DNA of 64,000 nucleotides, taken from the NCBI GenBank assembly GCA_003993805.1, contig RSEF01000001.1, forward strand, positions 211,200,863 to 211,264,862. The letters run 5' to 3'. A program made the position numbers and the translations under genes. Below the pieces are notes generated by a model. That model did not search any database and was not told the origin of the DNA. It saw only the letters and a list, made by a program, of their open reading frames with translations. Numbering within the stretch: position 1 is the first letter of the stretch; every line of letters starts with the position of its first letter. Positions 13,776 to 25,689 of the stretch are shown piece after piece. This DNA is from Himantopus leucocephalus. Taxonomy: Eukaryota; Chordata; Aves; Charadriiformes; Recurvirostridae.

Positions 13776-15117
13776 GGACCATTGGCTTCTTAATGTAAAA
13801 TACACTTCCAACTTCCTGACTCTCGTTCTAGTGCTATTTTTTACCAGCAGTAAAAATGCCCAGTTTTGGGTGCTGGAGCTAGTGAAAGGGCTGTTCTGGC
13901 CCTCCCTGGAGTGACTCTACTCTCCGGTTCACCCAGTCACTGGGCTGGCTGAGGTCCAGCCCACGTCCACCTACGGTCATTCTCCAAGAGGCCGCCAGAG
14001 ATTGTACATGTCAAACGACCACGTGTTACTTCATGGTGGATCGCGAGAGAGGGAGGGTGAATAGACATCCTACTGTAATGAAGGAGGGGTGAATAGATCG
14101 GTGTCCCCATGCTTACTTAGTGGTGAGAAGATGCTCTACAGCAGTGGTTCTTGATGTAAGGCCTAGAGACCCATGGTCGTAATTAAGTAGTTTGGAGCTA
14201 ATCTGCAAAAGTATAGTGCCTTTGCCATGTCTCGAGTTACACATTTGTTAGTGTATGTAGTGGAGTGTACAAAGCCTTAATGATTGACAGCACTCAAAAA
14301 TCCAGAAAATTTGGAAGTACTGCTTCAGAAAGAGCTCTGTTTTCTTAAGCATGGGATGAGGAGTTAGAACTGCTGGGCGCTCATCCTGGTGAGGATTTTC
14401 TCTCTCAGTCCCTTTGTCCCTTGAAAGGGTGTTAAAAGGTATGCTGTCAACCTAACAACAACTTACTGATGGACAGTCCGAAGATGGAAGCTTTGAGGGA
14501 GCAAATATATGAGGCTCACTGGAGAAGGAAGAGGCAATGCAGATGGTAGACCCCTGAAGGGGAGAGCAAGCTTTGTTCAAATTATGTCTTCATTAGCTAG
14601 TTTAAGATCAAGTTGAGATGTTTTCAGTGACCAGTTCCACCAAAATAAACATCTCTAGTATGTTCTTAAGGCCATTCGTACTGCCCATTTCAGGAGGACA
14701 GTCAGTCTAGGCTTCCTATCAAGTTCTTCTAGTGAGCAATTTAGAGTAAAAAATTGAATTCTCACATTTGTCCTCTAGATGACCCTATTTTGCATCATTG
14801 TGTATGGCTCTTAATTTCCTAACAGAGGAAGCGTGAATGCTCTTAGAGTAACTTTTCCAAAAGAGGCCTTAGTTTGACTTATTTCTTAGAGCTTTGCTGC
14901 ACATGTAAATTCTGGCCAGAGTATGCTAATGTGTATTACCTCCTATATTCCTGCAGGAAATCCTCATTTCTTTTCATTTTTCCAGTCTTTCAAGATGCCA
15001 TTGCACTCATTAATGCAATTTCCAAGCTTAAAGGCAGAATTCTGTGCCCTGCTGACCCTACAATAAGGCTGCTGAACACACTTTAGAGGGGGGAAAAAAA
15101 AAGTAATGAGTAGCTCT

Positions 15118-15250
15118 AATTTATATAAATTATATATATAATTTATATATAAATTATAAAAACCATAATTAAATATCATATACTAGATTATACAAATTAA
15201 TATATAATATAAAATATATTCATATTATATATTATATAACTATATAAAAT
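15118..15250. repeat. AT-rich low-complexity block
   Basis: Almost only A and T, with overlapping palindromic units such as 'aatttatataaatt' and 'ttatatataa'. It is likely slippage-prone and easily unwound; no coding content. Confidence 0.95.
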
Positions 15251-15696
15251 TTCCAGTTACCTGTCTTTTCTCTCACCCAATGCCGAGCTGGTGGGATCAG
15301 TAGTGTGGGTCCTAGTCGTGCAGTCTATCCTTTACAAACTTGGTTTCTCTTAAAAATCAGGGTGGCTGTTTCCACTCAGCTCACCTCTGATCAGTTGGGA
15401 GACATCAGTGGGATTGTTCGTTGGTTTGAAAGCTAAATGGGTGGAATAGGGAGTGGAGAGTGGTTTGGCTTTGAAGTTGTGGGTTGATTTTTTTTGTAGG
15501 TACCTCTTTTTAAACACAAACCTGTCAACTGATGCAAGGTCTCTGTTCCTCCCCATAGGTGAGGAGGGACTGGGATATGTTTATTTCCCCTTCCTCTCCA
15601 ACAAACCTCATGTTAATGACAGTTCACACCCAACACATCCAAAGCAATCCCTTGATAAGCCTCTTCCAGGACACCTCCCCAGTTAAGATGCAAACT

Positions 15697-15730
15697 GGTA
15701 GGTGCCGTGAGGTGCCGTGAGGTGGTAGGT
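15697..15730 (+). repeat. Short 10-bp tandem duplication
   Basis: The unit 'ggtgccgtga' occurs twice in direct succession (15701-15720) and is flanked on both sides by 'ggtaggtg'-type sequence. A minor replication-slippage product. Confidence 0.85.
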
Positions 15731-17834
15731 GAGACTGATGTCTCAATGCACAGGCGACTGCTTAGGTAAAAGTGAAAAATGCACATGTGAAGTATATCTA
15801 AGAGAATTAATGCACCTCAAATTAATATTTTACAATCAGCAGCAGTATTTATTAAGCCCAAACCAATCTCAGAACTGTAGTACAGCAAAGAATAGATAAG
15901 GCAACCCCAAATGGAGCGGGAAGGCAGGGTGACCACTCTGGCAAATGTAGTTAAGAGATTTCATTTCCTATATGCCCCAAGCCCACTGTCTCATAGTTAA
16001 CTCATACCTTTGTTTTTAACGAAGCTTTTACTGGATGTAACTTACTGAACTGTTTTCCACTTGGTACATTCCTCTTATCTGCAAATTCTCCAGGATCGTA
16101 TTAACTTTTTTCGATTAAAAAAAAAAAAGTGAGCAACCTTTTGTTGCCGATCTGCAACTGCTGAGTGTGATGCTGTGGTCCTAAATGACACAAATTCAGC
16201 ATCGCTGTACCAGCCAGTAGCTGAGCTTGTGTACTTCAGAGCGTTTCTGCTTTCTGCTCTGGGATACAAAACATCATATGTGTTTTGCAGTAGTAGCATA
16301 TTTCCAGCCATCTGTAATTGCCTCCTACTTGCATATGCTTAGTCACTGCATACAAACATACACCTTCTGCTGAACTTTAGAATTATGCTCCCCTCTAGTA
16401 AAGCTCATTATGTTTTTAGCCGTATGGTATTCTACAAAGCCTCTTTCGACAACATTAGAGCCCAGTAATCCAGGTTTACCTCCAAGGAGGCCAGAGGAGG
16501 TAATTTAACCAAACTATTGTTGTAAGTACTTTCTCATGTGATCCAGTGACATTTTGATAGAAGTTTTGTTGTTTTCATCAGTTCTGCCAAGTAAATGAAA
16601 ACATGCCAGTATGAAAAAAAGTAATGAATTTAATAGCGATAGGCCCAAAATCAGAGGAATACTCTAAAACAACACAATTTAATAACTCTTTTACTTCCCC
16701 TATATTTTTAAGTTAGGTCTTATATGATCCCTCATGCTATTGCTAGGTTAATACTTCTCAAATTCATGGAGAACTCAAAGCTGTACTTACTTCTCTCTGG
16801 TCACCAGCTGGATACCAAACTGGTTGTCTATTGTTATCTTGTCTATGGGTCTGTTTTTTCCAAAGTGGATGTTTGGGGGGAGGGTTTGCCTACTTCTGAA
16901 GGCATGACAGTCCTGACTACCAGATTTGTCCAGGTGATGATGTTTCAAGTTTATTGGCAAGTCTACTGTCCAAAGAAGTCTGCCTCCTCCTACCCAACAT
17001 TTGATCATTTACCCAGAACATAGCTCTCTGTGGTGGTCACTGTGAACTAGGTTGTTTGGGTCAATGATCTCCAGAGCCTTGAAGCTGAGGAAACACACTC
17101 CCCCTAGTCTCCTCCCTCTCCAAATATCAGCCTTCAGGACATGGTGGGATGGAGTTAATGCCAGGTTGATGTGCTTTGGGAAGCAGTTTCATCCTGAAAC
17201 TTGGATGAAATGGGGATGATGTTAGCCTTCTAAAAAGAATCTGTTGTATTTGGGGATGGAGAACATGTCTTGGAAACTTGCATCACTTCTAGCCAAGTCA
17301 GGATCCCAGAAGAGGAACCAGATACTGATAGCCATGGTATTCTTTCCATGGTGGCAGCCATTTGGAGATCTCAGAGCAGTGAAGAATATCAGGCTGCAGA
17401 CCATTTTAAGGATTTATGGATCTTTTCTCCCTCACAGTTTGATAGCATGGAGCTTTTTAAAAGAACTTCCTTTCCCCCTAGATTACTTCTTTATCACTTC
17501 CATATTCTTCCAATCCATGCCATTTTATAGTGGTCTAAGAAAAGCCCTTGGATGTACATGTAGTCAAACGACTGTTGGCATTTCAGTCTATGCTGCTGCA
17601 TAAACTCTTCCAGCCCCACTCCTGTAGGGTTGAGGTTGCAGAGGACTGACGCGCCAGCTACACAGGCAGAACTGCTCTCCTGGGGTATCCTGAGAGAACT
17701 CCATGAAATCACTGCTGTGTAATCTTACCCTTCTTCCCCCCTTCTGGCAAAAGAAAAAGAAACAGCAAAGTCCACAATCGGTTATGTCAAAAAGTGCAAA
17801 AAGGTTTAGTAGCTTGATTAAAGATTTATAGTAC

Positions 17835-17962
17835 CTGTTCGTGACAAAGAGGGAGCCTATCGCTGCTTGCTGCTCCGGTTTGATCCACGTCCCGGCTTTG
17901 TGAGAAAGGTTCAGCTTGGTGCCAATATCCAAACAGAGTTGGCCAGCTTCCTCAGGAGCAGC
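17835..17962 (-). other. Possible coding exon on the minus strand, unrecognised
   Basis: On the minus strand a 128-bp segment is bounded by a candidate acceptor (CTGCAG ending at 17963) and a donor (AACAG|GTACTA at 17834). The open frame through it begins AAPEEAGQLCLDIGTK and ends AAIGSLFVTN, with two bases left over. Codon choice looks like coding DNA and the frame has no stop, but an in-frame stop lies about 20 codons upstream of the acceptor, so only a splice-bounded reading works. I do not recognise the protein. A CpG-rich cluster lies 150-350 bp upstream on the same strand. It could also be a chance open stretch; I see no partner exon. Confidence 0.22.
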
Positions 17963-18119
17963 CTGCAGCCTTCTAGAGGAGGAATATTACTGCGTGCTAC
18001 ATCCTGCAGGTTGAATTACATTCTATGAAAAAAACCGACTCCCTATCAAATTACAACCACTTCATAAGAGAGTATTTTAGAAGCCATTTTATGCAACAAA
18101 AGGTTTTATCTGGCAGAAG

Positions 18120-18280
18120 TACGCGGCCCTGATGTCCAGAGACGACACAGCTGTGTAATGCTGCGGCTGGTGAGCCCGGCTGACGGCACCGCTGTGTCAG
18201 AGCTGGTGCCCACACGAGGAAGCCGAGAGCACGCACGGCTGGGCAGGCGGGGAGACGAGCTCGGCCTCTCCATCAGTAGT
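18120..18280. promoter_or_regulatory. Small CpG-rich cluster
   Basis: About 14 CpG dinucleotides within roughly 155 bp, in surroundings where CpG is rare. It may be a small promoter or enhancer. On the minus strand it would lie just upstream of the candidate exon at 17835-17962. No TATA box is evident. Confidence 0.35.
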
Positions 18281-18469
18281 GCGAATCCGGATCTGTTCAT
18301 TCTTTCCGTGAAGCCGTGCTCACAAACTCTCCATCCTTGCTTCAGTTCTCTAACCAGGCAAATGGCTCTGCCCTGTGAAAATACATGAAGTAACATGTGA
18401 CGATCAAACACCAAAGTAACGGGGAACACAGAAGTACTTAAAGGGCTAAGTGTAGAATGTTGTAGTTAG

Positions 18470-18602
18470 GATCCAGATTTTATGTTGATATTTATGTAAA
18501 ACACTGTAATTATGTTGTACCTTGATTAAAATGCAAGCCTTTCAGAAAGAACAAGAGCAAAACATCTCATCTCTACACTGAGGCTGTAGAAATAATTCTT
18601 AA
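18470..18602 (+). repeat. Direct duplication, copy 1, ends at a single N
   Basis: 133-bp segment repeated at 18605-18737 with only two substitutions seen (atttatg/atttctg and aaaatgc/aaaatac). It is separated from copy 2 by a single N at 18603. This is most likely an assembly artefact. Confidence 0.95.
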
Positions 18603-18604
18603 NA

Positions 18605-18737
18605 GATCCAGATTTTATGTTGATATTTCTGTAAAACACTGTAATTATGTTGTACCTTGATTAAAATACAAGCCTTTCAGAAAGAACAAGAGCAAAACAT
18701 CTCATCTCTACACTGAGGCTGTAGAAATAATTCTTAA
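18605..18737 (+). repeat. Direct duplication, copy 2
   Basis: Second copy of the 133-bp segment, beginning two bases after the single N. See copy 1 at 18470. Confidence 0.95.
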
Positions 18738-21700
18738 GATTGTGAAGAATAAATGCTTTTTATAAAGCAACAATATAATCAGCTGGCTAAAATAATGAGC
18801 AGTTTGCAGAAATTATCAATGGACAAAGCAATCTGAAGGGAATAAGAGGCATTAAGGGAGGAATGAACGCCACGCAAGACAACACCAGAGGGAGTTTCTG
18901 GTTATCCTTCTCTAGGTTTGTGTCATTAATTGCGCCACTGTGAAATTTGTCTGCGGACACTAATTTTGTTTTAACTTTCACATGGTGAGACTAGAAAAGC
19001 ACGTGGATAAGGTAGAGAAAACAGAAGATATTGGGGAAAAAAATCAGTAAATACAGCTATTTTAGTAAAATACAGGTTCTTAGACTTGATAGATACATGG
19101 ACTGAGAAGCATAGGAAGGAAAAGAAATAGATCTCAGTAAATATATGACATTGCTCTTTTTGTTACAAAGGGGGAAAACCTGCAACTTTGACATTTAACA
19201 CCTGCTATGTATTTGCAGAAAAAAAGGATTTTCAAAGCTCAGAGTAAATCAGGTGAGTGTATCGATTAGCCTTAATTGCTGCTGATAAAGGTAAGAAATT
19301 AGAGGTGCTTTTAGACATTTTTGTTACCTTAAAACCTAGCTGAACTACCTCCTGAATGCTAGATATTACACACATACGTATTTTCTGTAGTATTAAATCT
19401 GAAGTAATGGAAGGAAGACTTGAGCTTGATATTACAACAGTTTTAGGAGAGCTGGATTGCTTTCCTGGTTCCTCTGCCAACCTTCTCTGGACTTCATCTC
19501 TCCTTCTTTTAGTTTCCTTTCTACAGATGGAATTCAGATTAATTTCACCCATGCCTCCTTCATCTTCCTTGCCTGTTTAGATTAGAGATGCTCACACTTT
19601 TTTCATGTTCTCTTTTTCTTTCTGGTTTTCTCCTATTCATTGTGGAGAGTAAGAGGAGAATGTCCAACCTTCCTTTCCCAGGGTAGATGTGGGAGGAGGT
19701 GTTTCCAAGAAGCCTCTGAGAGCAGGGCAGTAGGTGTAGGTTGAAGGGTCCTATGGATCATGGCTGGGGAAAGCATCAGATGGTTACAAAGGGGCTGGGG
19801 TAGAAAGAAGAGACGAAGCAGAAGGAATCTTCTGCTTTCCAGTATGTGTGAGCAACTTCATAGGAGTAAGGGGAACTGAATGTCCCCCACTCACTTTTCT
19901 GCATGCAGATTTCTCAATGGACCTCTGTCCTACAGCCTCACTGCTGCCCTTCCTACCGCCTCCCACCTTGGCTCCAGTTGACCTGAATCATTGAGAGATT
20001 GGGTCTATGGTTCTCTTTCCCAGTTTGATTTTCTTAAAAGCTATAGTTCAATTTTCTTGGTCGCTCATGTTTTGAGTCTGTGCTATCAGTTTACATTATC
20101 TGTACCTACTCCAACACCACTAATGCCTCATAGTTTCCAGCATTTCAGTGACTACTCTCAGGACTCTCTTTTTTCCAGATAAGCCGAGGATTTGTGTGCT
20201 TCTGTGCCTCCTGGGCACTTGAAGCTCTTATGTACAGTCTGGAAAATTGAAGATTATTTTCATTTCAGAGACTGAGATAAAAGACAGGGAAAATAATTTG
20301 AAACCTACCGAAATATGCATGAAACCTCTGGCTTATTTGAAAAATCATAACAACCCTTGATTATCTCAGCCCTGTTTTTCTTGCCCTCAATATTCTCCTT
20401 CTCCTTCTAGTCATTAGGGTAAGCACAGTAGGCTAAACTCAGTCTGTTGAGAGGAGCCATCATAAGACTTTTGCATTATTTATGTCCCACTTGAGTCTTC
20501 AAAACTAGCGTTTTCTACAGAGGTGAATTTTGCCCACTGAGAGCTAGTGTTTTGTCTCACTGTGTAACCATCCGTCTCTCACGCAGCCAGCTCCCTGTAA
20601 CAATATTTATAAGCTCTTTCACATCTAACATAATAGTTGGCTCTCCAAGTTCTCCTGGTTTGTTGTTCCCCCTGCTCCACTAGCTGTATGCTGCTGAATA
20701 AGTTGCCTTAGACATTTCAGTGCCTTGGACGCTTCGTAGAATCGGCAATTATAATGGGTGGCCTTTGAAGACGGTGGCCTCCTAAGCCTTGTCCAGATGT
20801 TGTTGCCTTCCTAGTAAGCGTTACTGCTTTGGCCTCTCAGTCATTTGCTGCTCAGTTGTGGCAAAGCAAGGTTCATGCTGCTTTGTCCTTTCCTTTTCAT
20901 TTTCAGTGGTTGAAAGTTTCTAATTCACATCCGATACAGAGCTCAACTTTTCCCACATATCTGGTAATTGTTTTTAATCATATTAATGTGCCTGAAAGCT
21001 TACAGCAGTTTCTATTGCAGGACTTTTGAGTCATGCATGTATTTTCTAGTGTTTAGTTTATTGGGTTTTTTTGTTTCCTGCTTTTCTTGAACTTGAAACC
21101 TGATCTTAAATCTTCCAAAATCCTTTCATCTCCAAGATAATAGATTTTGCAATTAGTCATTAAATTACAAGCATAATGTACTTACTGGAACTGCCTGGAA
21201 ATTATGTTTTGCTATTTGAGTATTTTCCTTGTAGGTATCTGAAAGGTTATCATATGCTGATCTCATTTATACCTGTTAAATCCAGAAAGACTGCTCAAGG
21301 CAGAGGAGACACCTTCCTGTTAAATTTGTGCGTTCAGGATAAGAATCTGGGGCCGGCTTGTTTTAACTTTCGTCTTCGTTTCTTGGAGTGGAAGAAGTCA
21401 CTTCCCCGTACAGTGATGATTAATAACTCATGCATCCCAAAACAGAAAACACATTTGAACAAAAGCAGTCCTAGCTCTTGCTATTATGGTTTTTTTAGAG
21501 GTGATAATTTGTCTCAAATTCATTTCTTTCTCATAACACATCTCTGTCAGGGGAGCCATAATATCAGGAACTTTGTTACTGTATAATGGCATGATTAGAT
21601 GCTGGTATGTACTGAGCACTTTGTTTGCATGTTAATAAATAGTTGACTTCCACTACAACCTGAGGACCCTGGACTTTTTGTGGAAGACAATATGTTTCTT

Positions 21701-22280
21701 TCCTTGGAAAAGTACATTGAAATTAAAAGCTAATTTACAGCTAATGTCTCTCTTTCTTAAAATTCCCTATCAAAAGGTGCAGAAGAATCTTCTGATCTGT
21801 TCCTTATCACTCTGTTATTGTGACACTTCAAGTTTCATGGAACTACAGTCCTTAAAGGGGTTTTAGATGTCTGTGCTTATCTTTTATTTGGAAAACCCTT
21901 CAAAAACTGTTGTGATAATAGCATTTCAGGCTAGGCTGGTAGGCTAAAGAATCAGTTTCGAACAATGGATAGAAGAACACAATTTAAAAATATGTGCGTG
22001 TATGGAAACGGAGCAAAATGCCTATCTATAGATGTTCACAAACAAACTAGACGTGATTATGTTGAGGTGATGAGCTCATGGGCTGGAGATGGATTTCTCT
22101 CATTCACTGCTGGTATGACAGCATATGTATGTTGAGCCATACTTACAGCAGGTCAAATTGGAAGTGTTGCGTGTGGTTAATTGTTCTTAGGTCTTTACTA
22201 TTTCATTCTGTGTCACTTACAGCTCCTCCTCTTTCCAGTATTGTACTTCTACTTCATCTGTGCCTCTCATCTCACTGCAG

Positions 22281-22445
22281 CCATCCCTTATGGTTTGCCA
22301 GTGACATCAACTTTGATATGTCAGTCGTCCTCATCTCCCAAAAATCACCTGTGCCTTTCCCTATGCTCTTTCCATCCATGTGGCCTCTGCCTATTTTTCA
22401 TGGATGTCCTTCCATGCTTGTGGGCTTTTAATGGCAAGGCTGTAG
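22281..22445 (+). ncRNA. Possible non-coding exon (weak)
   Basis: A pyrimidine-rich tract ending CTCACTGCAG precedes 22281, and a good donor (TAG|GTAAGT) follows 22445, bounding 165 bp. An open frame crosses it, but its residues (many Leu, Phe, Cys, Ser) reflect pyrimidine-rich sequence rather than a domain. Splice-like pairs occur by chance in long intergenic DNA, so this is only a candidate. Confidence 0.15.
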
Positions 22446-25095
22446 GTAAGTCATGACTGGTAAAATAATTTTGTTTTTTATTTAAAGTCACACTTCATTA
22501 TGTCACTAAAACTGTGTATTATCTGGAGCAGAGGTAGTCATCATATAATTTCAAGTTTGCTTTTCCTTTTGTCAACCCTACACTCCCTTGTCTGTCTGTC
22601 TGCACTTTTTAGTGGGACAGATCTCTGGAAGCAGCCACTGTGTAGCACACGGGTCCCGGTTTAGCAAAGTACTTGACCATATGACTAACTTAAAGCATCT
22701 ATTTAAGACATATGCTTATGTGCTTTGATGAACGCTTTGCCAAGCAATTTCTGTGTCTTGCTGGGAAAAAATATAATGATAATATGCCAAGAATTTGAAA
22801 TGACTATGAGACAGTCATTAATGAATATGCCGACATGGAATATTTGCTTTTCCAAACAGGCTTTCACTATGCCTTCTCTTCTTGTGCATGGAATTTCATA
22901 GCAGGGACTGAGTTATGCTATCTAGTAATCATGTGAAAGATCTCTTTATTATTGCAAAGGGATAAACCGGAGAGAAAAAGAATCAAGTATGGAGCAATAA
23001 TACAGTAAGTGAGATGACTTTTTCTTTTTGATGGACATCACTCCAGTACAGCCAGTGCCAAACCAGTGTAAACGAGGAGAATCCAACTAAAGTTATTTAG
23101 AAGTTTGCAGTCCAAACTGAATTAAGGTGCAGATTTCATTCCAGCAAAGACTGTTAGAATGCCAGTATTTCAATCAGAAAAGAGCCTACGAGACTGCAGG
23201 GAAAGAGAGAAATGGAATTTATCTACTTAGTTACCGAGGGGGAAGAAGGTGAGATAAGATTTCCCTTTTTTTTCTTTGCATGGGTTCCCTGCGGGGCTAA
23301 GCAGATGGGAGTATCGTGTGAATGAGAAGCTGCAACCCGACTTGCGCCCGGCTCCTGCTAAATTCACTTCTGCACGGCCTTGGCAATGCTTCCTCCCCTG
23401 CTCCTGTGGATCAGCCCACCGAACAAAGCTGTGATAACGAATGGGTCTCTAATTGCTTACAGTCCGGACGGGCTGCTACTTGCTACCGTCACGGGACAGA
23501 GGAGAAGCAAGAACTAATTGTGGCCATGTGAAGAGCCTCATGCCACAGCTGTTCCTGGGACCATTCCTGAGGCAGTACAGCTCAGGCTCCATGTTTCAGT
23601 GCCCTGCGGAGGGACGTGGTTATTTTTGTCTGCCATTGATCTTCACTCCAATGACCAACGCTCTAAATGAACAGCATATGCAAAATGCTTATCCTAAGAT
23701 TGTGTTCTTCCCAGTGCCTGGGCAAGAAATCAATAGAAGGAAAGTAGTGCAGAATAACGTATTGAAATGGGAATCCCCTGAGCATGCAAACTAAGGCAAG
23801 CAAATGCAAACCTTAAATGCAGGAGAAAAAAGAAGAAACTATGTCATCATGGCACAGTCTCCAAATCCCAGCAGCTACTTTTCCAGGGAGAATTTTCCAT
23901 GGTGGTGGTTACCTAGAGCAATATGTAGCGGTGCGACTGGAGTGGTCGCAGTACTTGATGACCAATTTATGAAAGGGAATACAATGAGTCTCATGGTATT
24001 ATGACTGCATGCAGACCTTAAAGAGAATCCGTACAGAAAAAATAAACCACTGAATTTCTGTATTCTGTTGCCTAAAAATCATGGCTTTCCCCTAAATGTC
24101 TTTAAGTTACACTTTTGTGGAAAATGTGAGGAAATTAGGTGCAAAAATCTTGCAACAGAGGCAACTAAGCAGCTTACAGTCTCAGAAATGGTGAAAAAGA
24201 TGTGCAAAGGAAGGTTAAATGGTAAAATTCAGCAAAGGCACAGGGTTTAGCATTAAACTAGGAAAATAAGATTTTTTTAAAGTTCCTAAGACAAGAGTGC
24301 TAATTCCGTGAGGTCCCCTGTGGTGACATTTAACCTCCCCATGTGTTTGAGATTTAGGAGTGCTGGGGAGGCCTCTATCAGAGATTGATGTGGTGATGCA
24401 CTGAAGACGGAAAAGTGCATACTTTTCATTAGGAGGCACAGAGCACCCTAGTGCTATGATCCCTCTCCAAAACATTGACCGAACGCAGACCTTCCTCAAG
24501 ACACGATGTAGTTCAGCCTTCCAGGTTGGATCAGAAGAAATTTGAGAGGTCTGAAAAGTTGAGTATGATAATGAGCTGGGGCCAAGGTGAGCTAACCAAT
24601 TTGCATCCCTGATTAACCTGGTTTGACCCTGGGCATGTGTAAGGCTCCATCCCAGTTGTTGCCATTTATAGTGAAGATTGGCTGTCATGTAGAGCAAGCC
24701 CTCTAGAGAATATCTTTTCTTTTCCTGGTGATCATTATGGCACTAACCTCTTTCTGAAGGGCCTGTTGAAGGCATGTGCTAATAAGGAGCGTGATAGTAG
24801 AAGACCCAAGGAACACTAGGAGATGTTTCTCAATGAAGAGTGGAAAGCATCAAAGCCCTCTTCTAAGTGAGGTGTTCCAGACTTTGAGGCACTTTGCTGC
24901 ACTTCAAGGATGTGGCATAAGCCAGGCTCTTTGGGGTATCAGGTTTCATGCAGGTGGCCAATATGTCTTGAATTCCAGATGTGAACTCTGGAAGCTAACC
25001 TAGGTTTCTCATCAGTTCATTCAATAAATGTGATAGAAATCTGATGGCAGGATGAATGCTGGCAGAAACAAGATTGGGCTGCAAAAAAAGAAGCG
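22446..25095. other. Intergenic, no gene seen
   Basis: The longest open frame is 160 codons on the minus strand (24215-24697). It shows no domain, signal peptide or splice context, and a frame of this length is expected by chance in 64 kb. Nothing else was recognised. Confidence 0.55.
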
Positions 25096-25689
25096 TGGCC
25101 AGCAGGTCAAGGGAGGTGATTCTTCCCCTCTACTCCGCTCTTGTGAGACTCCACCTGGAGTACTGCGTCCAGCTCTGGAGCTCTCACCACAGGAAAAACA
25201 TGGACCTGTTGGAGTGGGTTCAGAGGAGGGACACAAAGATGGTCAGAGTGATGATGGAACACATCTCCTGTGAGGACAGCCTGAGAGACTTGAGGTTGTT
25301 CAGCCTGGAGAAGAGAAGGCTCCAGGGAGACCATATTGTGGCTTTTCAGTACTCAAAGGGGGCCTACAGGAAAGATGGGGACAACCTTTTTAGCAGGGCC
25401 TGTTGCAATAGGACAAGGGGTAATGGTTTTAAACTAAAAGAGGGGAGATTTAGACTAGATATAAAGAAGAAATTTGTTACAATGAGGGTGGTGAAACACT
25501 AGCACAGGTTGCCCTGAGAGGTGGTAGATGCCCCATCCGTGGAAGTGTTCAAGACCAGGTTGGATGGGGCTTTGAGCAATCTGACCCAGTTGAAGATGTC
25601 CCTGCTCATTGCAGGGGGGTTGGACTAGGTGACCTTTAAAGGTCCCTTCAGACCCAAATTATTCTATAAATCTGATTCTATGATTCTGC
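25096..25689 (+). repeat. CR1 LINE, 3' part with readable ORF2 C-terminus
   Basis: The longest CR1 copy in the window. An open frame (25056-25502) still reads the CR1 ORF2 C-terminal region in order: LYSALVRLHLEYCVQLWSS, then LLEWVQRRDTKMV, SLRDLRLFSLEKRRLQGD and RTRGNGFKLKEGRFRLDI. The 3' UTR then follows with 'gcaggggggttggactagg' and a terminal 'gattctatgattctgc'. It is 5' truncated, so reverse transcriptase and endonuclease domains are absent and it cannot move on its own. The frame closes at 25500 by a stop shortly after VVKH, where the intact family protein continues. Moderately young by its preservation. Confidence 0.95.

Larger units (their letters stand above)
11921..17834. other. 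Intergenic, AT-rich, no gene seen
   Basis: Contains a compound (TA)n(CA)n repeat at 13727, a very AT-rich block at 15118-15250 and a short 10-bp tandem duplication at 15697. No open frame has supporting splice or codon evidence. 13860-14110 is a more GC-rich island of unknown nature. Confidence 0.55.
17963..22280. other. Intergenic, no gene seen
   Basis: Holds a small CpG cluster (18120-18280) and a tandem duplication around a single N (18470-18737). The rest is pyrimidine-rich unique sequence. Open frames (for example 19232-19580 on either strand and 21176-21586) lack any recognisable domain. Confidence 0.55.

Noticed and set aside
14138..14300. 'cagcagtggttcttgatg' resembling the end of an old hAT element
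   Set aside because: Only the first dozen bases fit and no matching opposite terminus was found.
23322..23531. Open frame with a cysteine-rich start
   Set aside because: No acceptor or donor in the right phase, no domain; overlapped by another frame.
24215..24697. 160-residue open frame on the minus strand
   Set aside because: No recognisable domain, signal peptide or splice context. A few frames of this length are expected by chance in 64 kb of both strands.
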